From Nocardioidaceae bacterium (lineage in GTDB: Bacteria > Actinomycetota > Actinomycetes > Propionibacteriales > Nocardioidaceae), in NCBI GenBank assembly GCA_030655315.1, contig JAURVT010000042.1, positions 62,001 through 126,000 of the forward strand: DNA of 64,000 nt, in the 5' to 3' direction. The notes under the pieces were generated by a model. It saw only the letters and a list, made by a program, of their open reading frames with translations. It did not search any database and was not told where the DNA came from. The position numbers and the translations under genes are program-made. How positions within the stretch are numbered: position 1 is the stretch's first letter; the number at the start of each line of letters is the position of its first letter. This document shows positions 27,858 to 35,703 of this stretch, piece by piece.

Positions 27858-29492
27858 TCAGCGCGGTAGCCGCACCGTCACCGTCGTGCCGCGGCCGGAC
27901 TCGCTGCACACCGCGATCTCGCCGCCGTGCCCCTCGACGATGGCCTTGGTGATGACGAGCCCGAGCCCCACCCCGGGGATGGCCTTGCGCTCGACCTCGC
28001 GGGCCCGGAAGAACTTGGTGAACAGCTCGCCCTGCTCGTCCTCGGCGATCCCGATGCCGGTGTCGACGATGGTGATGACGGCCTCGTGGTCGTCGGGGTG
28101 CACGCGCGCGGTCACCGTGCCGCCGCCCGGCGTGTACTTGATGGCGTTGGAGAGCAGGTTGTCGACCACCTGGGCCACGCGGCCGGGGTCGAGCAGCATC
28201 GGGGCGACGGGCGTCAAGTCGGTGACGAGCTCGATGTCGGCGGTGTCGGCCGCCACGCGGGCCGAGTCCATCGCCCGTCGGACGATCTCGACGAGGTCGG
28301 ACTCCACCCGCTCGAGCCGCATCGTGCCGCCCTCGGCCTGCGCCGCCGAGAGCAGGTCGGTGACGAGGGCGAGCAGGCGGTCGGCGTTGCGTCCGACGAT
28401 CTCGAGGTGCCGGCGCAGCATCGGGGGCAGGGTCTCGTCCTCGTCGACCAGCTCGAGGTAGCCGATGATCGAGGTGAGCGGGGTGCGCAGCTCGTGGCTG
28501 ACCGACGCGACGAACTCGTCCTTGGCCTGCACGGCCAGCACCAGGTCGGTGACGTCGTGGTAGACCATCACGGCGCCGCGCTGCTGGCCGTCGGGACCGA
28601 TGATCGGCCGGCCGGTGACCGAGCCGGCGATCTGGCGACGCGGGTTGGCGCCGAACCAGAGCGTGCGGCCGCTGAACGACTCCCCCCGGCTCGCCAGCGC
28701 CGTCGGCAGCTGGTCGACGGGCACGGGGGTGGAGCGGTCGAGCTCGTAGACCGCGGAGTACTGGCCCGTGCGCTGGACCTCGCTCGCGCCGATCCGCGCC
28801 CGCAGCCGGTGCATCGCCGGGTTCATGACGGTGATGACGCCGTCGGGGTCGAGCACCAGCACACCGGCGTCGAGGGCCTCGAAGACCACGTCCAGGACCT
28901 CGGCGCTGTCGATCGCCTCCTCGGCCGCCGCGGCGAGCTCGCCGGTGCGCGCGGTCAGCACGTGGTGCTGGTCGTCCCACAGGTCACGGGCCACGCACAT
29001 GATGTTGGCGACGAGGAAGACCACGACCGGGACCGCGAAGTCGCCGGCGCGAGAGGTCTCGGGATCGCCCCCGATCTCGCTCAGCGCGGTGCCCACGGCG
29101 ACGGCCGCGGCGACCCCGGTGGCCGCGACCACGCCCGGCCAGCGCAGCTCCAGGCCCATCCAGGTGGCCGGGACCACCGCGACCAGGCTGACCGTCGACA
29201 GTGGTGGGCCGGAGTAGTAGAGGACGGCGATCGCCGCGATCGTCAGGACCGGGAGGACGGCCGACGCGGGCGCCGGCAGCCGGTGCCACGGCACCGCGAA
29301 GGCCGCGACGCCGCACACGAGCACCATCCCGAGGGCGAGGACCACGGGGAGCGTCGGGGTGAGGAGGCGCTCGAGCGCGACGACGGCGAGGACGCCGACG
29401 GTCGACGCGGTCTGCGCCAGGCGCACGCTGCGGTCGAGGTGGTGCCGCCAGACGCCGGCGAACAGGTCGGTGAACGGTGAGCGGGACTCCAC
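27858..29492 (-). CDS. Membrane PAS-domain sensor histidine kinase
   Basis: This is a 544-residue kinase. The N-terminal half has about six or seven transmembrane helices (residues about 20-185) forming a small MASE-like membrane sensor. A short coiled segment and a PAS domain (about 195-310, LDAGVLVLDPDGVITVMNPA) follow. HisKA has the phosphorylated His in SVSHELRTPLTSIIGY. The ATPase domain carries DNLLSNAIKYTPGGG, VDTGIGIAEDE and GVGLGLVITKAIVEGHGG. I chose the GTG at 29492 because GATAGT lies exactly six bases upstream, suggesting a leaderless transcript; an upstream GTG at 29507 is possible. The ligand is unknown. The receiver gene ends six bases from its stop. Confidence 0.9.
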   Translation of the reverse strand: MESRSPFTDLFAGVWRHHLDRSVRLAQTASTVGVLAVVALERLLTPTLPVVLALGMVLVCGVAAFAVPWHRLPAPASAVLPVLTIAAIAVLYYSGPPLSTVSLVAVVPATWMGLELRWPGVVAATGVAAAVAVGTALSEIGGDPETSRAGDFAVPVVVFLVANIMCVARDLWDDQHHVLTARTGELAAAAEEAIDSAEVLDVVFEALDAGVLVLDPDGVITVMNPAMHRLRARIGASEVQRTGQYSAVYELDRSTPVPVDQLPTALASRGESFSGRTLWFGANPRRQIAGSVTGRPIIGPDGQQRGAVMVYHDVTDLVLAVQAKDEFVASVSHELRTPLTSIIGYLELVDEDETLPPMLRRHLEIVGRNADRLLALVTDLLSAAQAEGGTMRLERVESDLVEIVRRAMDSARVAADTADIELVTDLTPVAPMLLDPGRVAQVVDNLLSNAIKYTPGGGTVTARVHPDDHEAVITIVDTGIGIAEDEQGELFTKFFRAREVERKAIPGVGLGLVITKAIVEGHGGEIAVCSESGRGTTVTVRLPR

Positions 29493-29630
29493 CGGTCCAC
29501 TATCCACCAGGAGGGCGCGATCGGCGTCGTCCGCGGGCGCGGCCGGTGGTCGGACCGCCGCCGGTCCCCTGTTAGACTCCCTCGGGTCGTGCGGTCAACG
29601 CCGGACGACGCATCTCAACCGTGGTGCCGC

Positions 29631-29716
29631 GCGCGGGTGGCGGAATGGTAGACGCGCTGGCTTCAGGTGCCAGTGTCCGAGAGGGCGTGGGGGTTCGAAT
29701 CCCCCCTCGCGCACCA
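29631..29716 (+). tRNA. tRNA-Leu (CAG anticodon), CCA encoded
   Basis: GCGCGGG (29631-29637) pairs with CTCGCGC (29706-29712) with one G-T pair; discriminator A, then encoded CCA at 29714-29716. The anticodon arm CTGGC-TTCAGGT-GCCAG gives CAG. A long variable arm (TGTCCGAGAGGGCG) is present, as in all tRNA-Leu. A TAGACT -10 box is at about 29573-29578. Confidence 0.97.
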
Positions 29717-29751
29717 CGGCCGGGTCGACAGTGGTCGACCGGCTCCCGAGG

Positions 29752-29774
29752 CTCCCAGGTCATCGACCTGGGAG
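29752..29774 (+). terminator. Stem-loop after tRNA-Leu
   Basis: CTCCCAGGTC (29752-29761) and GACCTGGGAG (29765-29774) form a perfect 10-bp stem with a three-base loop, 36 bases after the tRNA. TCTCGT follows rather than a strong T-run. Confidence 0.6.
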
Positions 29775-29942
29775 TCTCGTCACGTCCGGGAGCGTCCCGA
29801 CGCGTCCGCCGGTGAGGATCGGGCCGGGGGTCATCCGTCTGGCGCACCCGTGGGCCGTCGTCTCCTCCACGTGGTCGTGCGACAGGGGGCGATCGGGGCA
29901 ACTCCCCCCGTCTCGGGACGCATCGCTTCGATACTGACCGGC

Positions 29943-31520
29943 ATGACGCTGGCGCAGGTGGGCTGGGTGCTGCGCACGGCCCGCGCCCACGCGGCCGACC
30001 CCGACCTGCAGGTGGCGTCCCGGTTCGCCCAGGGCGGCGCGGGCGTGTCGCGGGTGAACCCGTCCCAGGTGACCCGCTGGGAGCGGGGGACGACGCCACC
30101 GTCCTTCGAGGTGGTCCGGCGGTACGAGACGCTCTGCGGCGTGACCCCCGGGCGGCTGGTCGCCGCCGTCGACCTCGTGCACCGCGACGACCAGCCGCTC
30201 GGTGCGCGGCCCCGCCTGCGCCGACCGTCGACCGCCGACCCGGTGGGCGAGGCCGAGCCGCTGCTCGAGCGGGCGCTGGCCCACGAGCCGATGACCGGCG
30301 CCGAGTGGGACGAGCTCTCGCTGCTCGTCGGGCGCCTCGACCAGGCGCTGATGCCGCCGTCGTTCTGGCGCACGCTGCTCGAGCGGGGGCTCGAGGAGAT
30401 GGACGTCAGCATCGGCGTGCCGTACCTGCAGCGGTCCGAGGCGATGGCGCGGCTCTGTGGCCACCCGCGCGCGAGGCCCGCGGCGCTCGACCTGGTGCGG
30501 GACGTGCTCACCGACCCCGCCGCCCAGGTCTACAGCGAGGCCGCGACGCTCGTGCAGTACTTCGAGCACCCCGGCGCGGGGGCGATGCTCGCCGAGTCGA
30601 TCAGGCGCCCGGTGTCGGCGAACGCGCTGCGGGCGTCGCTGCTCGCCGTTGCGGGGCTGCTGAGGGCGCGCCGGCTCGGCCCCGAGCAGGCCGTCTCGGT
30701 GGTCCAGGTGGCGCTCGCGCACTGCCGGGACCCCGGGCTGCCGTACCGCGTGCGCCGCAGCGCCGCCGACGTGCTCCGCGCGTTGTCCGACCAGGCGAGA
30801 CGGCGGATCGCGACGCAGCTGTCCCACCGCCCCGAGGACCTCGCCGTCGCGTCGATCGTGGCGGGCGGGGGCCCGGTCCCGCGGGAGACGAGGACCGCCA
30901 CGCGCGGCCGGATCGTCGAGCGCCTCACCTGGTCGCTCGGCGTCGGCGTCGACGACGACGAGCAGCTGGTCGACCTCCTGGACGGCCTGTCGACGCAGAC
31001 CAACGACGACCTGCGGTCCCACGCGCTGCACCTGCTGATGGTGCTGCCCTTCGGGCGCACCGTCGGCCACGCCTACGTCGGCGAGCTGGAGACGGCGGTC
31101 GTCGCCGGCGACGCGACGCGGGTGCACGAGGCGCTCGGGGTCCTGGTGTGCCTGGCCCCGGCGGACGACCTCCGGCTGCTCCTCGACCTCGCCGTGCGCG
31201 ACGCCGCCGTCGTCGGTGACCGCGACCAGGCGGCCGTCGAGGCCTGCTGGGCGGTGGGCAACGCCACGTTCGCCCCGCTCGACGTCGGCCTGGTCACCGT
31301 CCGGGTCCGCACGGCGGTCGACGCGGCCCTGCGGGGCGACCGTCCCGCGCCCCCGGCCCTGCTCAGCGGCTGGGCGTACGTGCTCGGACGGCTCGGCACC
31401 CTCGGCGACGCCGGCACCGGGGATCGTCCGGACGGACCCGACTCCGCGGCCTGGGACCGGGCGCGCGGGTGGTGGCAGGCGCTGCCCGTGCACGTCGCCG
31501 CCGCGGGTCGCGAGATCTGA
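29943..31520 (+). CDS. HTH (XRE-type) regulator with long HEAT-like C-terminal region
   Basis: This 525-residue protein has an N-terminal helix-turn-helix of the XRE class (VGWVLRTARA, then VNPSQVTRWERGTTPPSFEVVRRYE, cited here as residues about 30-60). Over 400 residues of alpha-helical repeats rich in Ala, Leu and Arg follow, with HEAT/ARM-like character (for example RPAALDLVRDVLTDPAAQVY and LRASLLAVAGLLRARRLG). There is no transmembrane segment. The ATG at 29943 has no clear ribosome site, but GATACT lies seven bases upstream, suggesting a leaderless message. The gene stands alone between tRNA-Leu and the flavin oxidoreductase pair. Large HTH proteins with repeat C-termini often sense peptides or protein partners; I cannot name a partner or target. 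Confidence 0.75.
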   Translation: MTLAQVGWVLRTARAHAADPDLQVASRFAQGGAGVSRVNPSQVTRWERGTTPPSFEVVRRYETLCGVTPGRLVAAVDLVHRDDQPLGARPRLRRPSTADPVGEAEPLLERALAHEPMTGAEWDELSLLVGRLDQALMPPSFWRTLLERGLEEMDVSIGVPYLQRSEAMARLCGHPRARPAALDLVRDVLTDPAAQVYSEAATLVQYFEHPGAGAMLAESIRRPVSANALRASLLAVAGLLRARRLGPEQAVSVVQVALAHCRDPGLPYRVRRSAADVLRALSDQARRRIATQLSHRPEDLAVASIVAGGGPVPRETRTATRGRIVERLTWSLGVGVDDDEQLVDLLDGLSTQTNDDLRSHALHLLMVLPFGRTVGHAYVGELETAVVAGDATRVHEALGVLVCLAPADDLRLLLDLAVRDAAVVGDRDQAAVEACWAVGNATFAPLDVGLVTVRVRTAVDAALRGDRPAPPALLSGWAYVLGRLGTLGDAGTGDRPDGPDSAAWDRARGWWQALPVHVAAAGREI

Positions 31521-31551
31521 GGGCTCCGTCGCCCGGGAATGTCTCAGCCGG

Positions 31552-31577
31552 TATGGTAGTTGAAGAGTTAACTACCA
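31552..31577 (+). promoter_or_regulatory. -10 box with overlapping inverted repeat before flavin oxidoreductase operon
   Basis: TATGGT (31552-31557) is followed by, and overlaps, the inverted repeat TGGTAGTT (31554-31561) / AACTACCA (31570-31577) with an eight-base spacer. The repeat covers the expected transcription start, the classic position of a repressor operator. It is strikingly AT-rich for this genome. No regulator gene of the MarR type lies next to it. Confidence 0.6.
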
Positions 31578-31619
31578 AGACCGGACTCGGGCCGGGCCAC
31601 GAGAAGGGGAGCCACCACC

Positions 31620-32732
31620 ATGCAGCTCGGAGTGTTCTCGGTCGGCGACGTGACGCCCGACCCCACGAACGGCACCGTCCCCACCGAGGGCGAGCGGATC
31701 GCCGCGATGGTCACGATCGCGAAGAAGGCCGAGGAGGTCGGTCTCGACGTCTTCGCGACCGGCGAGCACCACAACCCGCCCTTCGTCACGTCGTCCCCGA
31801 CGACGATGCTCGGCTACGTCGCGGCCCGGACCGAGCGGATCGTGCTGTCCACGTCGACGACCCTGATCACCACGAACGACCCGGTGAAGATCGCCGAGGA
31901 CTTCGCGATGCTCCAGCACCTCTCCGGCGGCCGCGTCGACCTGATGATGGGCCGCGGCAACACCGGGCCGGTCTACCCCTGGTTCGGCAAGGACATCCGC
32001 AAGGGCCTCGAGCTCGCGGTCGAGAACTACCACCTGCTCCACCGGCTGTGGCGCGAGGACGTCGTCGACTGGCAGGGGCGGCACCGCACGCCGCTGCAGG
32101 GCTTCACCGCGACGCCGCGTCCCCTCGACGGCGTGCCGCCGTTCGTGTGGCACGGGTCGATCCGGACGCCCGAGATCGCCGAGCAGGCCGCCTACTACGG
32201 CGACGGCTTCTTCCACAACCACATCTTCTGGCCGATGGAGCACACGCGCCAGATGGTCCGGCTGTACCGCGAGCGCTACGAGCACCACGGGCACGGCACG
32301 GCCGACCAGGCGATCGTCGGGCTCGGCGGCCAGGTGTTCATGGCCCGCAACAGCCAGGACGCGGTGCGGCAGTTCCGTCCGTACTTCGACCACGCCCCGG
32401 TGTACGGCGGCGGGCCCTCGCTCGAGGACTTCTCGCGCCAGACGCCGCTGACCGTCGGCAGCCCGCAGGAGGTCATCGAGCGCACGCTGACCTTCCGTGA
32501 GCACGTCGGCGACTACCAGCGCCAGCTGTTCCTCGTCGACCACGCCGGCCTGCCGCTGAAGACGGTGCTCGAGCAGATGGACCTCCTCGGCGAGATCGTG
32601 CCCGTGCTGCGCCGCGAGCTCGACGCGATGCGTCCGGCCCACGTGCCCGACGCGCCGACGCACGCGTCGCTCGTCGCGGCGCGCGACGCCGCCGCGGTCG
32701 TCGCGCCCGAGACGGTGGGGGCGCAGCGATGA
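31620..32732 (+). CDS. LLM-class flavin-dependent oxidoreductase (CE1758-like)
   Basis: This 370-residue bacterial-luciferase-like monooxygenase has the expected TIM-barrel features: GLDVFATGEHHNPPF near residue 44, VLSTSTTLITTNDPVKIAEDFAML (residues about 75-98), LSGGRVDLMMGRGNTGPVYPWFG (about 102-124), and HGSIRTPEIAEQAAYYGDGFF further on. It uses reduced FMN supplied by another enzyme. The FMN reductase gene overlaps its stop by four bases (ATGA), so the two form a two-component flavin system. AAGGGGA precedes the ATG. The substrate is unknown. An inverted-repeat operator covers the promoter. Confidence 0.88.
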   Translation: MQLGVFSVGDVTPDPTNGTVPTEGERIAAMVTIAKKAEEVGLDVFATGEHHNPPFVTSSPTTMLGYVAARTERIVLSTSTTLITTNDPVKIAEDFAMLQHLSGGRVDLMMGRGNTGPVYPWFGKDIRKGLELAVENYHLLHRLWREDVVDWQGRHRTPLQGFTATPRPLDGVPPFVWHGSIRTPEIAEQAAYYGDGFFHNHIFWPMEHTRQMVRLYRERYEHHGHGTADQAIVGLGGQVFMARNSQDAVRQFRPYFDHAPVYGGGPSLEDFSRQTPLTVGSPQEVIERTLTFREHVGDYQRQLFLVDHAGLPLKTVLEQMDLLGEIVPVLRRELDAMRPAHVPDAPTHASLVAARDAAAVVAPETVGAQR

Positions 32733-33340
32733 CGCAGCGCACGATCGCCGTCGTCGCGGCCGGCCTCGGTGCGCCGTCCTCCACCCGGTTGCTGGCCGAC
32801 CGGCTGGCGGCGGGGGTCGCGGACGCGGCCACGGTCCGAGGCCTCGACGGCCGGACCCCGGTCGTCGAGGTCCGCGACGTGGCCCACGAGCTGACCGACC
32901 GGCTGCTCACCGGGTTCGCGACGGGGACGCTCGCCGAGGCCCTCGCGACGGTGTCGGGCGCCGACGGCGTCGTCGCGGTGACGCCCGTGTTCAGCGCGTC
33001 GTACAACGGCCTGTTCAAGTCGTTCTTCGACGTCCTCGACGAGCACGCCCTCGCCGGCGTGCCCGTGCTGGCGGCGGCCACCGGCGGGAGCCCCCGGCAC
33101 TCGCTCGCGCTCGACCACGCGGTCCGTCCGCTGTTCTCCTACCTCGGCGCGCTGCTGGTGCCCACCGGGGTCTACGCGGCGTCGGCCGACTGGGGCTCGG
33201 TCGAGGACGGTGCCGCGCTGGCCCGGCGGGTCGAGCGCGCGGCCGGCGAGCTCGTCGACCTCGTCGCCGCCCGTCCCGCGCGGACCGTCGCCGACCCGTT
33301 CGCGGTCACCGACTTCGCGCGCCTGCTCGGGGGCCAGTAG
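32729..33340 (+). CDS. NADPH-dependent FMN reductase (CE1759-like)
   Basis: This 203-residue flavodoxin-fold reductase has the P-loop-like phosphate-binding segment VAAGLGAPSSTRLLAD and the FMN-ring region VAVTPVFSASYNGLFKSFFD, then PVLAAATGGSPRHSLALD, all features of the SsuE/FMN_red family. Its ATG overlaps the stop of the flavin monooxygenase, so it most likely supplies reduced FMN to that enzyme in fixed ratio. The C-terminus ends FAVTDFARLLGG. The next gene lies on the opposite strand with stops 17 bases apart. The family is clear; the electron donor preference (NADPH) is taken from relatives. Confidence 0.88.
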   Translation: MTQRTIAVVAAGLGAPSSTRLLADRLAAGVADAATVRGLDGRTPVVEVRDVAHELTDRLLTGFATGTLAEALATVSGADGVVAVTPVFSASYNGLFKSFFDVLDEHALAGVPVLAAATGGSPRHSLALDHAVRPLFSYLGALLVPTGVYAASADWGSVEDGAALARRVERAAGELVDLVAARPARTVADPFAVTDFARLLGGQ

Positions 33341-33357
33341 CCGGCTGCTCGGGTGGG

Positions 33358-34656
33358 TCAGCGGATTCGGAAGCGGGCGATCCGGGACACCGGGGTCGAG
33401 CCGATCCGGGTGAAGCCACCTGCGACCACGAGCCAGGGACCGATCACCGTCGCGCCGCTGATGCCGTTGTTGCGGGCGTCGTGGTTGCGCCCGCTGCCCG
33501 AGAAGTCGCTGCTGGGTGGCAGCCACCGGGTCTGGCGGCCGTCCGAGAGCCGGAAGAAGGCGCCCATCGTGCCGCAGCTGAATCGACCGCAGCCGCGCGC
33601 GTCCGTCACGGTGTTGGGGCCTCCGCGGTGCAGGCCGACGAACACCTGGTCCCTGACGATGGCGCAGACCTGGCCGTCACCGTCGATCTTGCGCGACCAC
33701 CCCTGCCGTCCGCTGCGACGGTCGACCGAGACGAGCCGGTTCTTCAGGCCGCCGGCGCATACCACGATGCGCTGGCGGCGCGTGTCGTGAGCGAGCGAGA
33801 GTGGGACCGTTCCGTCGTAGCGAGTACACCGACTGTTCTTGGCCAGCCTGGTCCTGAAATTCGACCGACTCGCCACGCTCCCGTTCCGAGCATTGATCCG
33901 GGCGAGGCCATGGTTTCTCGACACCGATCCGTCGGGTCCCTGCACGGAGTTGAAGAACCCGCCGACGTAGACCGAACCCGCGGCGTACAACGCGGTTCGG
34001 ACTCCGCCGCAGCTCCCGCGCACCGCCCACCGGACCTTTGCGGTGGAAGGGGAGACGCTTCGAAGCGTGGCGCTCGCGGCGACGAGGATCTGACGAGGCG
34101 CGGCGGAGATGTCGGACACCGCAGCGGCTGAGGGAAGCTGCCACCGGTCGACACGGACGCGGAGTCCGTCCCCGCGCGGGGTGACCTCGACCATCGCCGT
34201 GCGTCGCCGGACCGATCCGAGCACGCGGGTGAACGAGCCCCCGAGGTAGACCTTGGCCGATCGACCACCGGCGGTGGGGCGGCACAACGCGGTCTGGACG
34301 AACCCCGCATCAAACCGATCACCCGACTTCTTGCCTCGCCTGCCGGAGACGGTCACCCGGCCGAGGGCCCGTCCAGAGTCCGCATCGACGAACCAGACCC
34401 GCGCAATTCCCGGCCGGGCCCGAGCGGCGGTGTACTGGGTGATGTCGCCCGTGACCACGAGGACGCGGCGTCCCCCGATCCGGCAGGAGTCGAGGGCACC
34501 GCCGTTCTGACCAGTGAGCGCGCCGAAGGGCGACGGGGTGCTGGACACCGGCGCGGCACCGCGGGGCGTGGGCGCGCTCGGTGCGGCCGATGCCGATCCC
34601 GGCGAGAGTCCGAGGACGAGGAGAACTCCGCAGAGCAGGGCGAGAAGGCGCGACAT
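33358..34656 (-). CDS. Secreted beta-propeller-like protein of unknown function
   Basis: This 432-residue protein has a Sec signal peptide (MSRLLALLCGVLLVLGLSPG, cleaved near ASA-AP at about residue 27). The mature part is made of repeated beta-rich blocks of about 45 residues with the pattern KVYLGGSFTRVLG..RR, SVYVGGFFNSVQG, WLVVAGGFTRIGSTPV. This recurring GGxFxxxxG is typical of delta-60/PQQ-like propeller blades. Several cysteine pairs suggest disulfides. The ATG at 34656 has GGAGG seven bases upstream. Codon use is slightly less GC-biased than in its neighbours. It sits beside secreted nuclease genes but on the opposite strand from endonuclease I. I see no catalytic motif, and substrate binding is a guess. 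Confidence 0.75.
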   Translation of the reverse strand: MSRLLALLCGVLLVLGLSPGSASAAPSAPTPRGAAPVSSTPSPFGALTGQNGGALDSCRIGGRRVLVVTGDITQYTAARARPGIARVWFVDADSGRALGRVTVSGRRGKKSGDRFDAGFVQTALCRPTAGGRSAKVYLGGSFTRVLGSVRRRTAMVEVTPRGDGLRVRVDRWQLPSAAAVSDISAAPRQILVAASATLRSVSPSTAKVRWAVRGSCGGVRTALYAAGSVYVGGFFNSVQGPDGSVSRNHGLARINARNGSVASRSNFRTRLAKNSRCTRYDGTVPLSLAHDTRRQRIVVCAGGLKNRLVSVDRRSGRQGWSRKIDGDGQVCAIVRDQVFVGLHRGGPNTVTDARGCGRFSCGTMGAFFRLSDGRQTRWLPPSSDFSGSGRNHDARNNGISGATVIGPWLVVAGGFTRIGSTPVSRIARFRIR

Positions 34657-34763
34657 CGGGGTCCTCCGGCAGGGCGTCGCCGGGGGCGTCCGGCGAGCGA
34701 ACACTATGCGAAGTCCAGGCCTCCCGCGGTTTGATCCGCCCGGGTCGCGGGTACTGCCTGCCC

Positions 34764-35555
34764 ATGCACACGACCCCCTCACGCCGACCGCACCTGCGGC
34801 GGCTCGGCGCGCTCCTGGCCGCCGTCGGACTCACCACCACCCTCGCGGCGACGCAGGCGCTCCCCGCGCAGGCCGCCGACTACTACGACCCGGTCTCGGG
34901 GCTCTCCGGCGCCGCGCTCGAGTCCGGGCTCCACGACCTGGTCGACGGCAACCGCACGCTGTCGTACGCCCAGGTGTGGGACGGCCTCAAGGCCACCGAC
35001 CAGGACCCCTCCAACGCGAGCAACGTGCGGCTGCTCTACTCCGGGACCTCGCGCGCGAAGTCCGCCAACGGCGGCAGCACCGGTCAGTGGAACCGCGAGC
35101 ACGTCTGGGCCCAGTCGCACGGCGACTTCGGCACCTCGGCCGGCCCCGGCACCGACCTGCACCACCTGCGCGCCGCCGACGTCGGCGTCAACGGCACCCG
35201 CGGCAACAAGGACTTCGACGACGGCGGGTCGTCGGTGTCGGCGGCGCCGGGCAACTTCACCGACAGCGACTCCTGGGAGCCGCGCGACGCCGACAAGGGC
35301 GACGTCGCGCGGATGATCCTCTACATGTCGGTCCGCTACGAGGGCGACGACGGCCGTCCCGACCTCGAGGTCAACGACCGGGTCTCCAACGGCTCGGCCC
35401 CGAACCACGGGCGGCTCTCGGTGCTCAAGCAGTGGCACGCCGAGGACCCGCCCGACGCCTTCGAGCGCCGCCGCAACGAGCTGATCTTCAGCACGTACCA
35501 GGGCAACCGGAACCCCTTCGTCGACCACCCGGAGTACGTCGAGTCCATCTGGTGA
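34764..35555 (+). CDS. Secreted endonuclease I (EndA/NucM family)
   Basis: This 263-residue nuclease has a twin-arginine-like or long Sec signal (SRRPHLRRLGALLAAVGLTT, cleaved near AQAAD at residue about 38). The mature enzyme carries the His-Me finger motif WNREHVWAQSHG (catalytic His), then DLHHLRAADVGVNGTRGNKD, which binds the metal, and the C-terminal NRNPFVDHPEYVESIW typical of the family. It cuts DNA (and often RNA) nonspecifically outside the cell. TACTGC lies six bases before the ATG, so a leaderless start is plausible. A strong stem-loop follows the gene. Together with the next two genes it suggests use of extracellular DNA. Confidence 0.93.
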   Translation: MHTTPSRRPHLRRLGALLAAVGLTTTLAATQALPAQAADYYDPVSGLSGAALESGLHDLVDGNRTLSYAQVWDGLKATDQDPSNASNVRLLYSGTSRAKSANGGSTGQWNREHVWAQSHGDFGTSAGPGTDLHHLRAADVGVNGTRGNKDFDDGGSSVSAAPGNFTDSDSWEPRDADKGDVARMILYMSVRYEGDDGRPDLEVNDRVSNGSAPNHGRLSVLKQWHAEDPPDAFERRRNELIFSTYQGNRNPFVDHPEYVESIW

Positions 35556-35579
35556 CCACCTGACCCTCCACGTCGGGCA

Positions 35580-35610
35580 CGGCCCCAGGATCGTCACGAT
35601 CCTGGGGCCG
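35580..35610 (+). terminator. Strong stem-loop terminator after endonuclease I gene
   Basis: A perfect 15-bp stem (CGGCCCCAGGATCGT at 35580-35594 and its complement 35596-35610) is followed by TTCGCTTCT. It lies 24 bases after the stop and is the best intrinsic terminator in the window. Confidence 0.8.
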
Positions 35611-35653
35611 TTCGCTTCTCCCGGCGGTGCCTCATCCGCCGGGGCCGGACGCG

Positions 35654-35690
35654 ACCGTGCCCCCGCACGTCGGACGTCCGGGGGCACGGT
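35654..35690 (-). terminator. Stem-loop after the secreted nuclease gene
   Basis: ACCGTGCCCCCG (35654-35665) pairs with CGGGGGCACGGT (35679-35690) around a 13-base loop. It lies 14 bases beyond the stop of the leftward nuclease gene, opposite the endonuclease I terminator, so each convergent gene has its own stem-loop. Confidence 0.65.
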
Positions 35691-35703
35691 GGGGCGGAGA
35701 AGG

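Noticed and set aside
29631-29942. tRNA-Leu as a phage or island attachment site
   Set aside because: No integrase gene follows and I could not find a repeat of the tRNA 3' end downstream. The HTH gene nearby has no phage features.
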